This document shows, in pieces, positions 1 through 6,373 of a stretch of 15,534 nucleotides of DNA (positions within the stretch are counted from its first letter, which is position 1; every line of letters starts with the position of its first letter). The DNA comes from an uncultured Ligilactobacillus sp. Its GTDB lineage: Bacteria; Bacillota; Bacilli; Lactobacillales; Lactobacillaceae. The stretch is from contig CAKPZY010000038.1 of assembly GCA_934215475.1 (NCBI GenBank), positions 1 to 15,534 on the forward strand, read 5' to 3'. The position numbers and the translations under genes were made by a program. The notes under the pieces are model-generated. The model saw only the letters and a program-made list of their open reading frames with translations, had not been told where the DNA came from and searched no databases.

Positions 1-54
1 AGAAATAGACTGACTGAAAAAGGAAAGAAGTTGAAATTAAATGGCTTTGCTTAA
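1..54 (+). CDS. C-terminal end of an upstream gene, probably a ParA-family partition ATPase (partial)
   Basis: An open frame enters from the left edge and ends at TAA 52-54, giving 17 basic residues (RNRLTEKGKKLKLNGFA). It overlaps the start of the next gene by 14 nt, so the two are co-transcribed and probably translationally coupled. The tail is too short to identify by itself. The ParA assignment rests on context: in lactobacillal plasmids the small DUF5388-type protein usually follows a ParA/Soj-like ATPase directly, often with an overlap. The lysine/arginine-rich tail is compatible with this but not diagnostic. All catalytic (Walker) motifs lie outside the window. Confidence 0.5.
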   Translation, partial: RNRLTEKGKKLKLNGFA

Positions 55-325
55 AAGAGATAATAATATCCAACCTAAAATCAAGAATACTGCTGATGTT
101 AGCAGAGATCTTACTATTAAGAAAGAATATAAAGCTACTGAAAGGAAAACCATTAAAGTTGATCCACCGGTATATGATTTAATTAAAAGTATGTCTATCG
201 TTACAGATACTAAAATGTATGATTTAGTTAAACAAATGTGTGATGTTTACCTCGATAATAATGTATCTCAACGGCAAAAAGAGACTGTATTATTGATGAT
301 TAAAGAAAATGAAAAGCAAAGTTGA
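41..325 (+). CDS. Small DUF5388-type plasmid partition-associated protein
   Basis: A 94-residue protein. The N-terminal ~30 residues are basic and probably disordered. Residues about 33-85 form the recognisable part: a short beta-like stretch (RKTIKVDPPVYDLIKSMSIV) followed by two helices (TKMYDLVKQMCDVYL and a C-terminal charged helix). This resembles the ribbon-helix-helix style of small plasmid ParB/CopG-like proteins and matches my recollection of DUF5388 proteins, which are found beside ParA on Lactobacillales plasmids. By analogy with such cassettes it would be the DNA- or ParA-binding partner in plasmid segregation; that function is inferred. The start is ATG 41, inside the end of the upstream frame. 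The gene is visibly richer in A+T than the sugar-acid genes downstream, consistent with a plasmid backbone joined to a metabolic cargo. Confidence 0.65.
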   Translation: MALLKRDNNIQPKIKNTADVSRDLTIKKEYKATERKTIKVDPPVYDLIKSMSIVTDTKMYDLVKQMCDVYLDNNVSQRQKETVLLMIKENEKQS

Positions 326-408
326 TAAGGTGAACGATGCTATTCAAAATTAAAATTAAAGCTAATATACTTCTGTGAGGGTGTCAAAGCAGGGTTTATA
401 AGTAAGTA

Positions 409-424
409 AAAATATTAATATTTT
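409..424. repeat. Perfect A+T-only 16-bp palindrome
   Basis: AAAATATTAATATTTT is a perfect inverted repeat in the 239-nt gap between the partition-type gene and kdgA, followed by a T-rich stretch (to about 440). It could act as a weak terminator for the upstream genes or as a protein-binding site. With no G-C pairs it would be a poor intrinsic terminator, and palindromes of this kind arise easily in A+T-rich DNA. Confidence 0.3.
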
Positions 425-456
425 ATATTTTTATTTTTTCTTTGCTAGAACTATAG

Positions 457-468
457 TCCTTTAAAGGA
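457..468. promoter_or_regulatory. Palindrome TCCTTTAAAGGA upstream of the kdgA promoter (possible operator)
   Basis: A perfect 12-bp inverted repeat about 50 bp upstream of the probable kdgA -10 box. The kdgA promoter lacks the GntR-type palindrome found at the other two catabolic promoters, so a separate regulator may act here. No regulator is assigned. It may be coincidental. Confidence 0.25.
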
Positions 469-493
469 AAATGACGTACAGTAAAGTCAACAA

Positions 494-508
494 AGGTAAA
501 CGATTACA
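494..508 (+). promoter_or_regulatory. cre-like CcpA site at the kdgA promoter
   Basis: AGGTAAACGATTACA matches 14 of 15 positions of the degenerate cre consensus WTGNAANCGNWNNCW (G for T at position 2). It covers the likely -35 region of the kdgA promoter, where bound CcpA would block RNA polymerase, consistent with carbon catabolite repression of kdgAK. Confidence 0.6.
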
Positions 509-525
509 GAAATGTTATATATAAT
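496..525 (+). promoter_or_regulatory. Probable kdgAK promoter
   Basis: TATAAT at 520-525 is a perfect -10 box. The best-placed -35 is GTAAAC at 496-501 (18-nt spacer), which is weak, so the promoter may depend on an activator or on the strong -10. Transcription would start near 532, about 33 nt before the kdgA start codon and just upstream of its GGAGGT ribosome binding site (554-559). Confidence 0.5.
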
Positions 526-564
526 GGGTAATAGCTAAGTTTTAAACAAATTTGGAGGTTTATT

Positions 565-1221
565 ATGCAGAAAACACAAACACTAATAAGCGTAAAAAAG
601 GCTGGGGTCGTTTCAGTCGTAAGAGGAAAAACAAAAGAGGAAGCCTATAAAACTGCAGTTGCTTGTATTAAAGGAGGGGTTAAGGCTATTGAATTAACTT
701 TTACAGCTCCTAAAGCAGATGAACTGATCAGTCAATTGGCTGAAGAATACGCTGATGATCCAGACGTTGTGGTTGGTGCTGGGACAGTTTTGGATGTTGT
801 GACCGCGCGGATCGCGATCATGGCTGGAGCGAAGTTCATTGTTAGCCCATCATTTGATAAAGAAACAGCTTTACTGTGCAACCAGTATCAGATTCCTTAC
901 ATGCCAGGCTGCATGACGATCACTGAGATCCAAACTGCAATGCGGTATGGTGCAGAGATCGTGAAAGTATTCCCTGGCAGTGTTGTAGGTAAGGGATTTG
1001 TTAAAGCCGTTAAGGCACCGTTGCCGCAAGCTAACATTATGCCGACTGGCGGAGTTGACCTGGAAAACATGCATGAATGGTTTGAAGTTGGTGTTGAAGC
1101 AGTTGGTGCCGGCAGCAATTTAACTGGTGCCGCCGCTAAGGGTGACTTTAAAGCTGTTGAAAATCAGGCAGAAGATTACCACAAAGAAATTTTGCGGATT
1201 CAAGGAGAGTTGAGTAAATAA
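565..1221 (+). CDS. kdgA: 2-dehydro-3-deoxy-6-phosphogluconate (KDPG) aldolase
   Basis: A class I aldolase of the Eda/KdgA family that cleaves KDPG to pyruvate and glyceraldehyde-3-phosphate, the last step of glucuronate breakdown. The 218 residues match the usual family length (about 205-220) and span one TIM barrel. Visible landmarks are GVVSVVRG (14-21), IELTFTAP with the catalytic general base E43, GAGTV (71-75), SPSFD (94-98), PGCMT (114-118), the Schiff-base lysine K134 in EIVKVFPGS, and the phosphate-binding PTGGV (160-164). A strong ribosome binding site, GGAGGT at 554-559, sits 5 nt before ATG 565. Its TAA overlaps the ATG of kdgK by one base, so the two are translationally coupled. 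The cytoplasmic location and role are secure. A KDPGal substrate cannot be excluded from sequence alone, but the neighbours make only KDPG. Confidence 0.95.
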   Translation: MQKTQTLISVKKAGVVSVVRGKTKEEAYKTAVACIKGGVKAIELTFTAPKADELISQLAEEYADDPDVVVGAGTVLDVVTARIAIMAGAKFIVSPSFDKETALLCNQYQIPYMPGCMTITEIQTAMRYGAEIVKVFPGSVVGKGFVKAVKAPLPQANIMPTGGVDLENMHEWFEVGVEAVGAGSNLTGAAAKGDFKAVENQAEDYHKEILRIQGELSK

Positions 1222-2246
1222 TGAAAAAAGTTGTTACTTTCGGCGAAATGATGTTGCGTCTGAAACCAGCTGAAAATCAGCGGATCATCCAAACCGACCA
1301 ATACTCCGGCTTGTATGGCGGGGCTGAAGCTAACGTGGCAACCTCATTATCTTTATTGGGAGACCACGCTCAGTTCGTTTCTAAAGTACCGGTTCATGCT
1401 GTCGGGCAAGCAGCTCTGGGTACTTTGCGCAGATATGGTGTTGATACCTCAGAAGTTGTCCAAGGCGGTCCAAGACTGGGGATCTACTTCTTTGAAAAAG
1501 GGGCCAGCATTAGAAATACCAGTGTTGTTTATGATCGAGCCGGAAGTTCTTTTGCCGTTTCTAAGGCTAGTGAATATGATTGGGCACAGATCTTAAAGGA
1601 CGCAGATTACTTCTATTTTTCCGGTATTACACCAGCTGTGTCAACCGAAACACGCCAAGCGGTCTTTGATGCAGTTGAGTACTGTGATCAACATGATGTT
1701 CAAATCATCTGTGATCTGAACTATCGCGGCAAGATGTGGAGTGAAGAAGAAGCACAAGAAACGATGGATAAATTAATGCCATATGTAAATATTTGTTTGG
1801 CTAATGATGAAGACTTCGAGTCGTCTTTAGGTATTAAGGCTTTTGATGGCAATATGGAACGTGGTATTGAACAAAGAGAAGACTTTATCAATGGAATGAA
1901 GAAAATTACTGAAAAATATTCGAATTGTCAAACCGTTGCTAGTGTTTTGCGGAATATTCACTCAGTGGAAAATTCGCAGTGGACAGCTTTGATGGTCGAT
2001 CATGGTGAAGTATTTGAAACACCTGTTTATGATATGCATGTCTGGGAAGGTGTCGCAGGCGGTGATGCTTTCGCAGCAGGCTTGATTCATGGAATTATGA
2101 ATAATTTTGATAAACAAGAAAGGGTCGATTATGCAATTGCTGCTAGTGTTCTTAAATTAACTATTAGCGGTGATTTGAATTTAGTAAACGATTCAGAAAT
2201 TCGTGCTGTAATGAATAAGCAAAATGGAATGCAAGTCATAAGGTAG
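1221..2246 (+). CDS. kdgK: 2-keto-3-deoxygluconate (KDG) kinase, PfkB family
   Basis: Phosphorylates KDG with ATP to KDPG, the substrate of the adjacent aldolase. The 341 residues form one ribokinase/PfkB fold. Landmarks are FGEMMLRL (7-14), the substrate-binding GGAEANVA (33-40), CDLNYR (164-169), a LANDEDF stretch (193-199), and the C-terminal anion-hole/catalytic motif with catalytic base D282 in GGDAFAAG. That motif reads E-G-V-A-G-G-D rather than the common D-R-V-G-G/A-G-D; the catalytic Asp is intact, and E. coli KdgK also has an Ala here, so activity is expected. ATG 1221 overlaps the kdgA stop (TAATG). The Shine-Dalgarno GGAG (1204-1207) lies inside kdgA, rather far away (13 nt), so reinitiation probably contributes. 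The gene is followed by a strong bidirectional terminator. Confidence 0.93.
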   Translation: MKKVVTFGEMMLRLKPAENQRIIQTDQYSGLYGGAEANVATSLSLLGDHAQFVSKVPVHAVGQAALGTLRRYGVDTSEVVQGGPRLGIYFFEKGASIRNTSVVYDRAGSSFAVSKASEYDWAQILKDADYFYFSGITPAVSTETRQAVFDAVEYCDQHDVQIICDLNYRGKMWSEEEAQETMDKLMPYVNICLANDEDFESSLGIKAFDGNMERGIEQREDFINGMKKITEKYSNCQTVASVLRNIHSVENSQWTALMVDHGEVFETPVYDMHVWEGVAGGDAFAAGLIHGIMNNFDKQERVDYAIAASVLKLTISGDLNLVNDSEIRAVMNKQNGMQVIR

Positions 2247-2303
2247 ATTTAAACTTAAAAGGCTAGTACTGTTTTTAATTATTTGGGAGCCCAGGTATAA
2301 CCC

Positions 2304-2347
2304 AAATAAAAAATCCCAATCGGTAAATTGATTGGGATTTTTTATTT
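2304..2347. terminator. Bidirectional intrinsic terminator between kdgK and uxuA
   Basis: An 18-bp perfect stem (2304-2321 with 2330-2347) with an 8-nt loop. The core is ATCCCAATC/GATTGGGAT, flanked by an A-run on the left and a T-run on the right, so it works for the convergent kdgAK (+) and uxuBA (-) transcripts. It lies 57 nt after the kdgK stop and 13 nt after the uxuA stop. Confidence 0.92.
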
Positions 2348-2360
2348 AGCTAATATGTGT

Positions 2361-3437
2361 TTATTTATTATCCTTTTCGATTGCTTCCCACAAACCATTG
2401 AGGTAAGCGATCCCTAACGCACGGTCGTATAAACCATAACCAGGTCGACCTTGTTCACCCCAAATGTCACGTCCATGGTCGGGTCTGATATAGCCATCGA
2501 AGTTAGTATCATGCAGAGCCTTCATGATTTCATACATGTCAAGTGATCCTTCAGACGAAAGATGGGCAGATTCATGAAAATCCCCTTCATCATTGATGAA
2601 TTTGATATTACGGGCATGAATGAACGGAGCACGGTCTTTAGCGACAAATTCACGGATGATGGCTGGCACGTCATTTTGTGGATTTTCACCCAAGCTTCCA
2701 GTACAGATTGTGAAGCCGTTGTATTTAGATTCATACAATTCTTCAATAGCTTGCATATCCTCACGATTCTTATAGATCCGAGGCAAGCCGAATAATGGAC
2801 GTGGCGGATCATCCGGATGCATCGCCATGCGGACATCGCATTCTTCACAGACTGGGATGATGGCATCCAAGAAATATTTTAGATTTTCTGTCAACTTGGC
2901 CGCGTCGACATCTTTATACAATTCAAAAAGTCGTTTAACTTCAGCCAAACGTTCTGGTTCCCAGCCTGGCAAAACGTAGCCGTTTGAGTTCTTTTGTACA
3001 GACTGAGCAATGTCTTCCGGATTACCTTCAACATATTTATGTTCAAAGGACATGTCAGTTGAACCATCAGCTAATTTGTAATGTAATTCAGTCCGGACCC
3101 AGTCGAAAATCGGCATGAAGTTGTAACAAATAACCTTAATACCAAATTCAGCGAGGTTGCGGATAGTTTGCTTGTAGTTTTCGATATACTTGTCACGTGA
3201 TGGTAAACCGATCTTAATATCGTCATGAATATTAACCGATTCGATGACTTCGAGCTTCAGACCAGCAGCCTCAACTTCATCTTTTAAGTCCTTGATTTTT
3301 TCTTTTGGCCAAACTTCACCAACTGGAATATCGAATAAGGCACCAACAACCTGGGTCGTTCCAGGAATCTGGCGGATATTCTCTAAGGTAATGGGGTCGT
3401 CTTTAGATCCATACCAGCGGAATCCCATATTCTTCAT
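2361..3437 (-). CDS. uxuA: D-mannonate dehydratase
   Basis: Converts D-mannonate to 2-keto-3-deoxygluconate, feeding KdgK. The 358 residues fit the shorter Gram-positive UxuA form, with a TIM-barrel fold. The metal ligands expected for the family are all visible: H207 in [10 protein letters not shown]245 in [10 protein letters not shown]274 in FIHARN and D320 in RPDHGR. The N-terminal FRWYG (6-10) and the [10 protein letters not shown] segment (104-113) are also typical. It is the second gene of a minus-strand operon, 33 nt after uxuB. ATG at 3437 is preceded by GGGAG with a 10-nt spacer; the later Met4 would be worse placed. Transcription stops at the shared terminator just beyond. No truncation or lost residue is seen. 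Confidence 0.95.
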   Translation of the reverse strand: MKNMGFRWYGSKDDPITLENIRQIPGTTQVVGALFDIPVGEVWPKEKIKDLKDEVEAAGLKLEVIESVNIHDDIKIGLPSRDKYIENYKQTIRNLAEFGIKVICYNFMPIFDWVRTELHYKLADGSTDMSFEHKYVEGNPEDIAQSVQKNSNGYVLPGWEPERLAEVKRLFELYKDVDAAKLTENLKYFLDAIIPVCEECDVRMAMHPDDPPRPLFGLPRIYKNREDMQAIEELYESKYNGFTICTGSLGENPQNDVPAIIREFVAKDRAPFIHARNIKFINDEGDFHESAHLSSEGSLDMYEIMKALHDTNFDGYIRPDHGRDIWGEQGRPGYGLYDRALGIAYLNGLWEAIEKDNK

Positions 3438-3470
3438 TTTCTATACACTCCCATATCTCTTTCTCTTAAA

Positions 3471-5108
3471 TTAAAGGTCATAACCCTTGGTTTGTACGGT
3501 GTCATGAATCGTCTGGCGAACGGCACCTTTGCCAGTAATCAGTTGCTTGAAATAATCTTCAACTTTTTGTCCCAAACCAATTTCGTACAAGTCGTTGCCG
3601 AAGATACTCTTATTCGTCAAAATCGGCTGCAAACCGGCATGAACTTCGGCATTCTTGTCGCCTAATTTGATCCCAGCAACATGTTCTTTCATGACATCCA
3701 GCAATGGATCTGGACTCTGTTCAAAGGCAACTCCTTCATCATTGATGCCTAACAGATAGCGGCACCAGCCGGCTAAGACCAGAGGAATAAATTCCAGTTT
3801 TTTCGGGTCACGATCCGGATCATCAATGTAATGTTGCAATGTCACACCATAGCGTACTGGTATTTTTTGTGAGGTATCGCTGGCGATCCGCTGGGGTGTG
3901 TCTGGAATATTCTTGTTTGGCAAACGTTTGTTGACTAACTCGTCGATAAACTGTTTTGGATCAATAATTTTTGGATCTTTAACGACTGGCAGGTCTTCAC
4001 CATAGCCTAAGTTTTTGATCAAGCACTTCAAATCGGGGTCTTTGACTTCAGCGGCAATTGATTTGAAACCTAAGATGCAGCCATAAATAGCCAAAGCCGT
4101 ATGCAGTGGGTTCAAACAAGCTGTCACTTTCATTTGGTCGGCATCATTAACGGTGTCGCGGTCAGTTAAAATAACACCGGCTTTGTCTAAAGCTGGACGG
4201 CCATTTGGAAAGATGTCTTCAATAACCAGATAGTGCACTTCTTCGGTGTTACCGAATGGAGCAATGTTGGTGTGCTTATTAGTGTGCACGATCTTCGTAT
4301 CTTCAAAGCCGCTCGCTTTTAACTGCTTAGCAACTTCTTCGGATGGGTTAGGTGTGATCCGATCGATCATGCTCCATGGAAAAGAAACCTGAGTAGGGTC
4401 TTTTAGATAATCCACAAAGCCGTCCTCAACCAGACCATTCTTTTGCCAACCTTCAGCGATCCGCAAAATTTCAGTCTTTAGCTTTTCGCCATTTTGTGAG
4501 AAGTTATCTGTGCTGACCATGGCAATTGGCAGTTTGCCTGTTTGATACCGGGCATACAACAAATGAGCAACAGCCCCCATATTAGTGACAGGAGCATCTG
4601 GTCCATTGGCAATGTCCGCTTCAGCAGCTTTTGTTAAGTTGCCTTCAACATCAGTTAAAGAGTAACCTTTTTCGGTAATCGAAAAAGTTGCGAATTGCAA
4701 CGAGGGTTTAGTAAAGATTTTGGTTAATTTGTCCCAACCTGCAGCATTGTCCTTGTTGAAGTATAGAGAATCAGCAACACTAGCCAATAATTCTTTCTCC
4801 AGCGTACCGTCGCCGTTCATCGTCACACTTAACATGCGATTATCATAAGCCTGGTAAATTTGATCGATGACTGCATCATCATAAGTTTCAGCGACCACGA
4901 CACCGCTTTTAAGCTCACCCTGGTTTAAGAGATCTTGCGCGATCTTAGCGTGGAAGCAGCGGAAGAGGTTCCCGCCGCCGAAATGTACCCAAACTGGGTT
5001 TTCCGCAGCATTCTGTGTGATTTCATCCTGGTCATAGTTAGGTACAGTAATTCTTTGAGCAGTGAAAGCTGCCTTTTTATTCTTGAAGTTATCTAGTAAA
5101 GCGACCAT
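3471..5108 (-). CDS. uxuB: D-fructuronate reductase (mannonate oxidoreductase), mannitol dehydrogenase family
   Basis: NADH-dependent reduction of D-fructuronate (from UxaC) to D-mannonate (for UxuA). At 545 residues it is longer than E. coli UxuB (about 486), as is usual in lactic acid bacteria. The N-terminal Rossmann domain starts with VHFGGGNLFR (41-50). STDNFSQNGE (199-208) and FPWSMIDRITP (243-253) are hallmark motifs of the polyol-specific long-chain dehydrogenases. The catalytic residues K327, N333 and H336 fall in MKVTACLNPLHTALA. The C-terminal substrate domain follows. ATG 5108 has a strong AGGAGG 9 nt upstream. A tagaturonate reductase (UxaB) assignment is less likely, because UxuA is in the same operon and no galacturonate genes are present. 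Expression starts from a regulated promoter divergent from the GntR gene. Confidence 0.93.
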   Translation of the reverse strand: MVALLDNFKNKKAAFTAQRITVPNYDQDEITQNAAENPVWVHFGGGNLFRCFHAKIAQDLLNQGELKSGVVVAETYDDAVIDQIYQAYDNRMLSVTMNGDGTLEKELLASVADSLYFNKDNAAGWDKLTKIFTKPSLQFATFSITEKGYSLTDVEGNLTKAAEADIANGPDAPVTNMGAVAHLLYARYQTGKLPIAMVSTDNFSQNGEKLKTEILRIAEGWQKNGLVEDGFVDYLKDPTQVSFPWSMIDRITPNPSEEVAKQLKASGFEDTKIVHTNKHTNIAPFGNTEEVHYLVIEDIFPNGRPALDKAGVILTDRDTVNDADQMKVTACLNPLHTALAIYGCILGFKSIAAEVKDPDLKCLIKNLGYGEDLPVVKDPKIIDPKQFIDELVNKRLPNKNIPDTPQRIASDTSQKIPVRYGVTLQHYIDDPDRDPKKLEFIPLVLAGWCRYLLGINDEGVAFEQSPDPLLDVMKEHVAGIKLGDKNAEVHAGLQPILTNKSIFGNDLYEIGLGQKVEDYFKQLITGKGAVRQTIHDTVQTKGYDL

Positions 5109-5148
5109 ATAGTCAATCCTCCTAAATAAAATGGTTTTTTCAATGATT

Positions 5149-5166
5149 CAATATACTAATATATCA
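5149..5166. promoter_or_regulatory. GntR-type operator at the uxuBA promoter
   Basis: CAATATACTAATATATCA matches 15 of 18 positions of the palindrome in front of the transporter gene (6183-6200). It lies 10 nt downstream of the uxuB -10 box (minus strand), about where transcription begins, which suits a repressor. The adjacent GntR/FadR-type protein is the obvious candidate to bind it. Confidence 0.6.
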
Positions 5167-5176
5167 TACATCGATA

Positions 5177-5205
5177 AATGTAATCGTATTCCTGTGAAAT
5201 GTCAA
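5177..5205 (-). promoter_or_regulatory. uxuBA promoter
   Basis: Read on the minus strand: a perfect -35 TTGACA (5205-5200), a 17-nt spacer and -10 TACATT (5182-5177). The start point would fall near 5170, at the operator, giving a 5' leader of about 60 nt before the uxuB ATG. Confidence 0.7.
5178..5192. promoter_or_regulatory. cre-like CcpA site over the uxuBA -10 region
   Basis: ATGTAATCGTATTCC (plus-strand reading) matches 14 of 15 positions of WTGNAANCGNWNNCW, with C at the last position. It overlaps the -10 box and spacer of the uxuB promoter, a position suited to catabolite repression. Confidence 0.55.
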
Positions 5206-5232
5206 TCAAAACTAGTAAATATGGCCTAAAAG

Positions 5233-5261
5233 TTGCAAACGCGCTAAAAAATTCTTATGAT
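5233..5261 (+). promoter_or_regulatory. Probable promoter of the GntR regulator gene
   Basis: TTGCAA (5233-5238), a 17-nt spacer and TATGAT (5256-5261). The start would be near 5268, about 72 nt before the ATG. No copy of the GntR-type palindrome overlaps it, since the nearest is about 67 bp upstream, so simple autoregulation is not evident. Confidence 0.5.
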
Positions 5262-5339
5262 TATGTTTGTGAAAGGGTTATTATTTAAACAAGCGGCGTT
5301 ATTCGCTCATAAGAAAATATAAAAGCGGGGCAGTTATAG

Positions 5340-6014
5340 ATGGCAACAATCTCGTCAATGAAAGAACAAGTCTATGATGCGATACTACATCGTATTATAG
5401 AATTAAAATATTTACCTGGAAAGAAAATTTCCGAAAATGAATTAGGTGAGGATCTGCAAGTTGGACGTACTCCTATCCGGGAGGCCATTCTGCAGTTACG
5501 GCAAGAGGGACTAGTCAAGGCGATTCCACAATCTGGAACTTATGTTTCCAAGATCAACTTGAGTGCGGCTAAAGACGCCCGCTATGTTAGAGAAAGTTTA
5601 GAAGTACGAGTTGTTGGCGAGGCAATGGAAAAATTTACTAAGTATGATTATACAATGTTGCGCCAAATTATTGAAAGGCAAGTTTTGGCCGAAAGCGATA
5701 AGCAAAAGAACCTTGAATTTTTCAAACAGGATGAGGCCTTTCACCATTATTTCTACACAGCAACTGGGCATGAACAGATTTGGACTTGGCTGCAAAACGT
5801 TAATATGCAGCTGAATCGTTTCAGATTTTTAAGATTGAAAAATAAGAATTTAACTTGGGATTCGTTGGTGAAAGAGCACACCGATCTCGTAGCAGCTATC
5901 GAAGCAGGAAATACTGAACAAGCACAGAAAAAAATATCTGAGCATTTACACCGCATGCTCGAAGAGGAGCCGGCTTTGCGAAAATGGTATCCGGAATATT
6001 TTGAAGACAATTAA
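5340..6014 (+). CDS. GntR-family (FadR/FCD subfamily) transcriptional regulator, probable UxuR-like repressor of the glucuronate genes
   Basis: A 224-residue regulator. The N-terminal winged helix (about 8-72) carries the GntR signature: PGKKISENELGEDLQVGRTPIREAI runs from about 26 to 50, followed by LRQEGLV and a wing with SGTYVS. The C-terminal helical FCD ligand domain (about 78-215) has the usual metal-binding set: D131 and H135 in KQDEAFHH, H180 in KEHTDLV and H202 in SEHLHRM. Such domains bind small organic or sugar acids, so a pathway intermediate such as fructuronate is a plausible inducer (inference). The gene is divergent from uxuBA and followed by its own terminator, so it is monocistronic. 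ATG 5340 has only a GCGGGG-type site 9 nt upstream, suggesting modest translation. The likely targets are the two palindromes at 5149 and 6183. Family confidence is high; target and effector are inferred. Confidence 0.88.
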   Translation: MATISSMKEQVYDAILHRIIELKYLPGKKISENELGEDLQVGRTPIREAILQLRQEGLVKAIPQSGTYVSKINLSAAKDARYVRESLEVRVVGEAMEKFTKYDYTMLRQIIERQVLAESDKQKNLEFFKQDEAFHHYFYTATGHEQIWTWLQNVNMQLNRFRFLRLKNKNLTWDSLVKEHTDLVAAIEAGNTEQAQKKISEHLHRMLEEEPALRKWYPEYFEDN

Positions 6015-6026
6015 ATAAATTTTTAA

Positions 6027-6058
6027 TCTTCCTGTTACGAGTGACAGGAAGGTTTTTT
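6027..6058 (+). terminator. Intrinsic terminator of the GntR gene
   Basis: Stem CTTCCTGT (6028-6035) with ACAGGAAG (6044-6051), extendable by a further two pairs toward a CGAG loop, followed by six T residues (6053-6058). It starts 13 nt after the regulator stop codon and separates it from the transporter operon. Confidence 0.9.
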
Positions 6059-6144
6059 AACAAAAATAATTTTTTAAGCTCTTAAAATTATAGACTGTAA
6101 CAAGGTTTTCCAGTAGATTATAGAATTATTCACAAAATAAAGGT

Positions 6145-6173
6145 TTGACCTAATATGATTTCTGGTTTATTAT
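6145..6173 (+). promoter_or_regulatory. Promoter of the transporter-glycosidase-uxaC operon
   Basis: -35 TTGACC (6145-6150), a 17-nt spacer and -10 TATTAT (6168-6173). Start near 6180, giving a leader of about 190 nt. A cre-like site begins at the -10 box and the GntR-type palindrome starts 9 nt after it. The 356-nt gap between the regulator and transporter genes therefore holds the regulator's terminator, this promoter, one operator and two cre-like sites; nothing else is recognised there. Confidence 0.7.
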
Positions 6174-6186
6174 GTAAACGATTCAT
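6172..6186 (+). promoter_or_regulatory. cre-like CcpA site at the transporter operon start
   Basis: ATGTAAACGATTCAT matches 14 of 15 positions of WTGNAANCGNWNNCW (A for C at position 14). It spans the end of the -10 box and the likely start point and shares four bases with the adjacent GntR-type operator, so the two proteins might compete or cooperate. Confidence 0.5.
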
Positions 6187-6200
6187 ATACTAGTATATCA
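6183..6200. promoter_or_regulatory. GntR-type operator at the transporter operon promoter
   Basis: TCATATACTAGTATATCA contains the perfect 14-bp palindrome ATATACTAGTATAT (6185-6198) and near-symmetric flanks. It lies 9 nt downstream of the -10 box, almost the same placement as the related site at uxuB (5149-5166). This arrangement suggests one repressor, most simply the neighbouring GntR protein, controls both. Confidence 0.65.
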
Positions 6201-6255
6201 GAATTCCAAAGTCAAATTTTTGTAATGTTAGCAGGTATAATCTCTTAATCTATTA

Positions 6256-6270
6256 TTGCAAGCGCTTGTA
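6256..6270 (+). promoter_or_regulatory. Second cre-like site in the transporter leader
   Basis: TTGCAAGCGCTTGTA contains the perfect palindrome CAAGCGCTTG (6259-6268), the classic core of a cre/LacI-family operator, and matches 14 of 15 positions of the degenerate cre consensus. It lies roughly 75-90 nt downstream of the predicted start point, where bound CcpA could act as a roadblock. Confidence 0.6.
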
Positions 6271-6373
6271 AGTGAAAGAAAGTATATGGTTAAAGTTTAT
6301 AAAATGTTGGTTCGATTAAATTTCTAAAATATAAGCATTACTATCTCATTCTTTTGAGGAGGAAAAGATTTTG

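Noticed and set aside
409..424. Centromere-like (parS) site for the partition genes
   Set aside because: A single A+T-only palindrome with no repeats or iterons around it; not enough to call a partition site.
5205..5222. Third GntR-type operator around ACTAGT upstream of the uxuB -35 box
   Set aside because: Only about 10 of 18 positions match and the outer half-sites are lost.
5232..5246. cre site at the GntR gene promoter (TTGCAAACGC region)
   Set aside because: Only the left half agrees; two consensus positions fail on the right, so it is below the other four sites.
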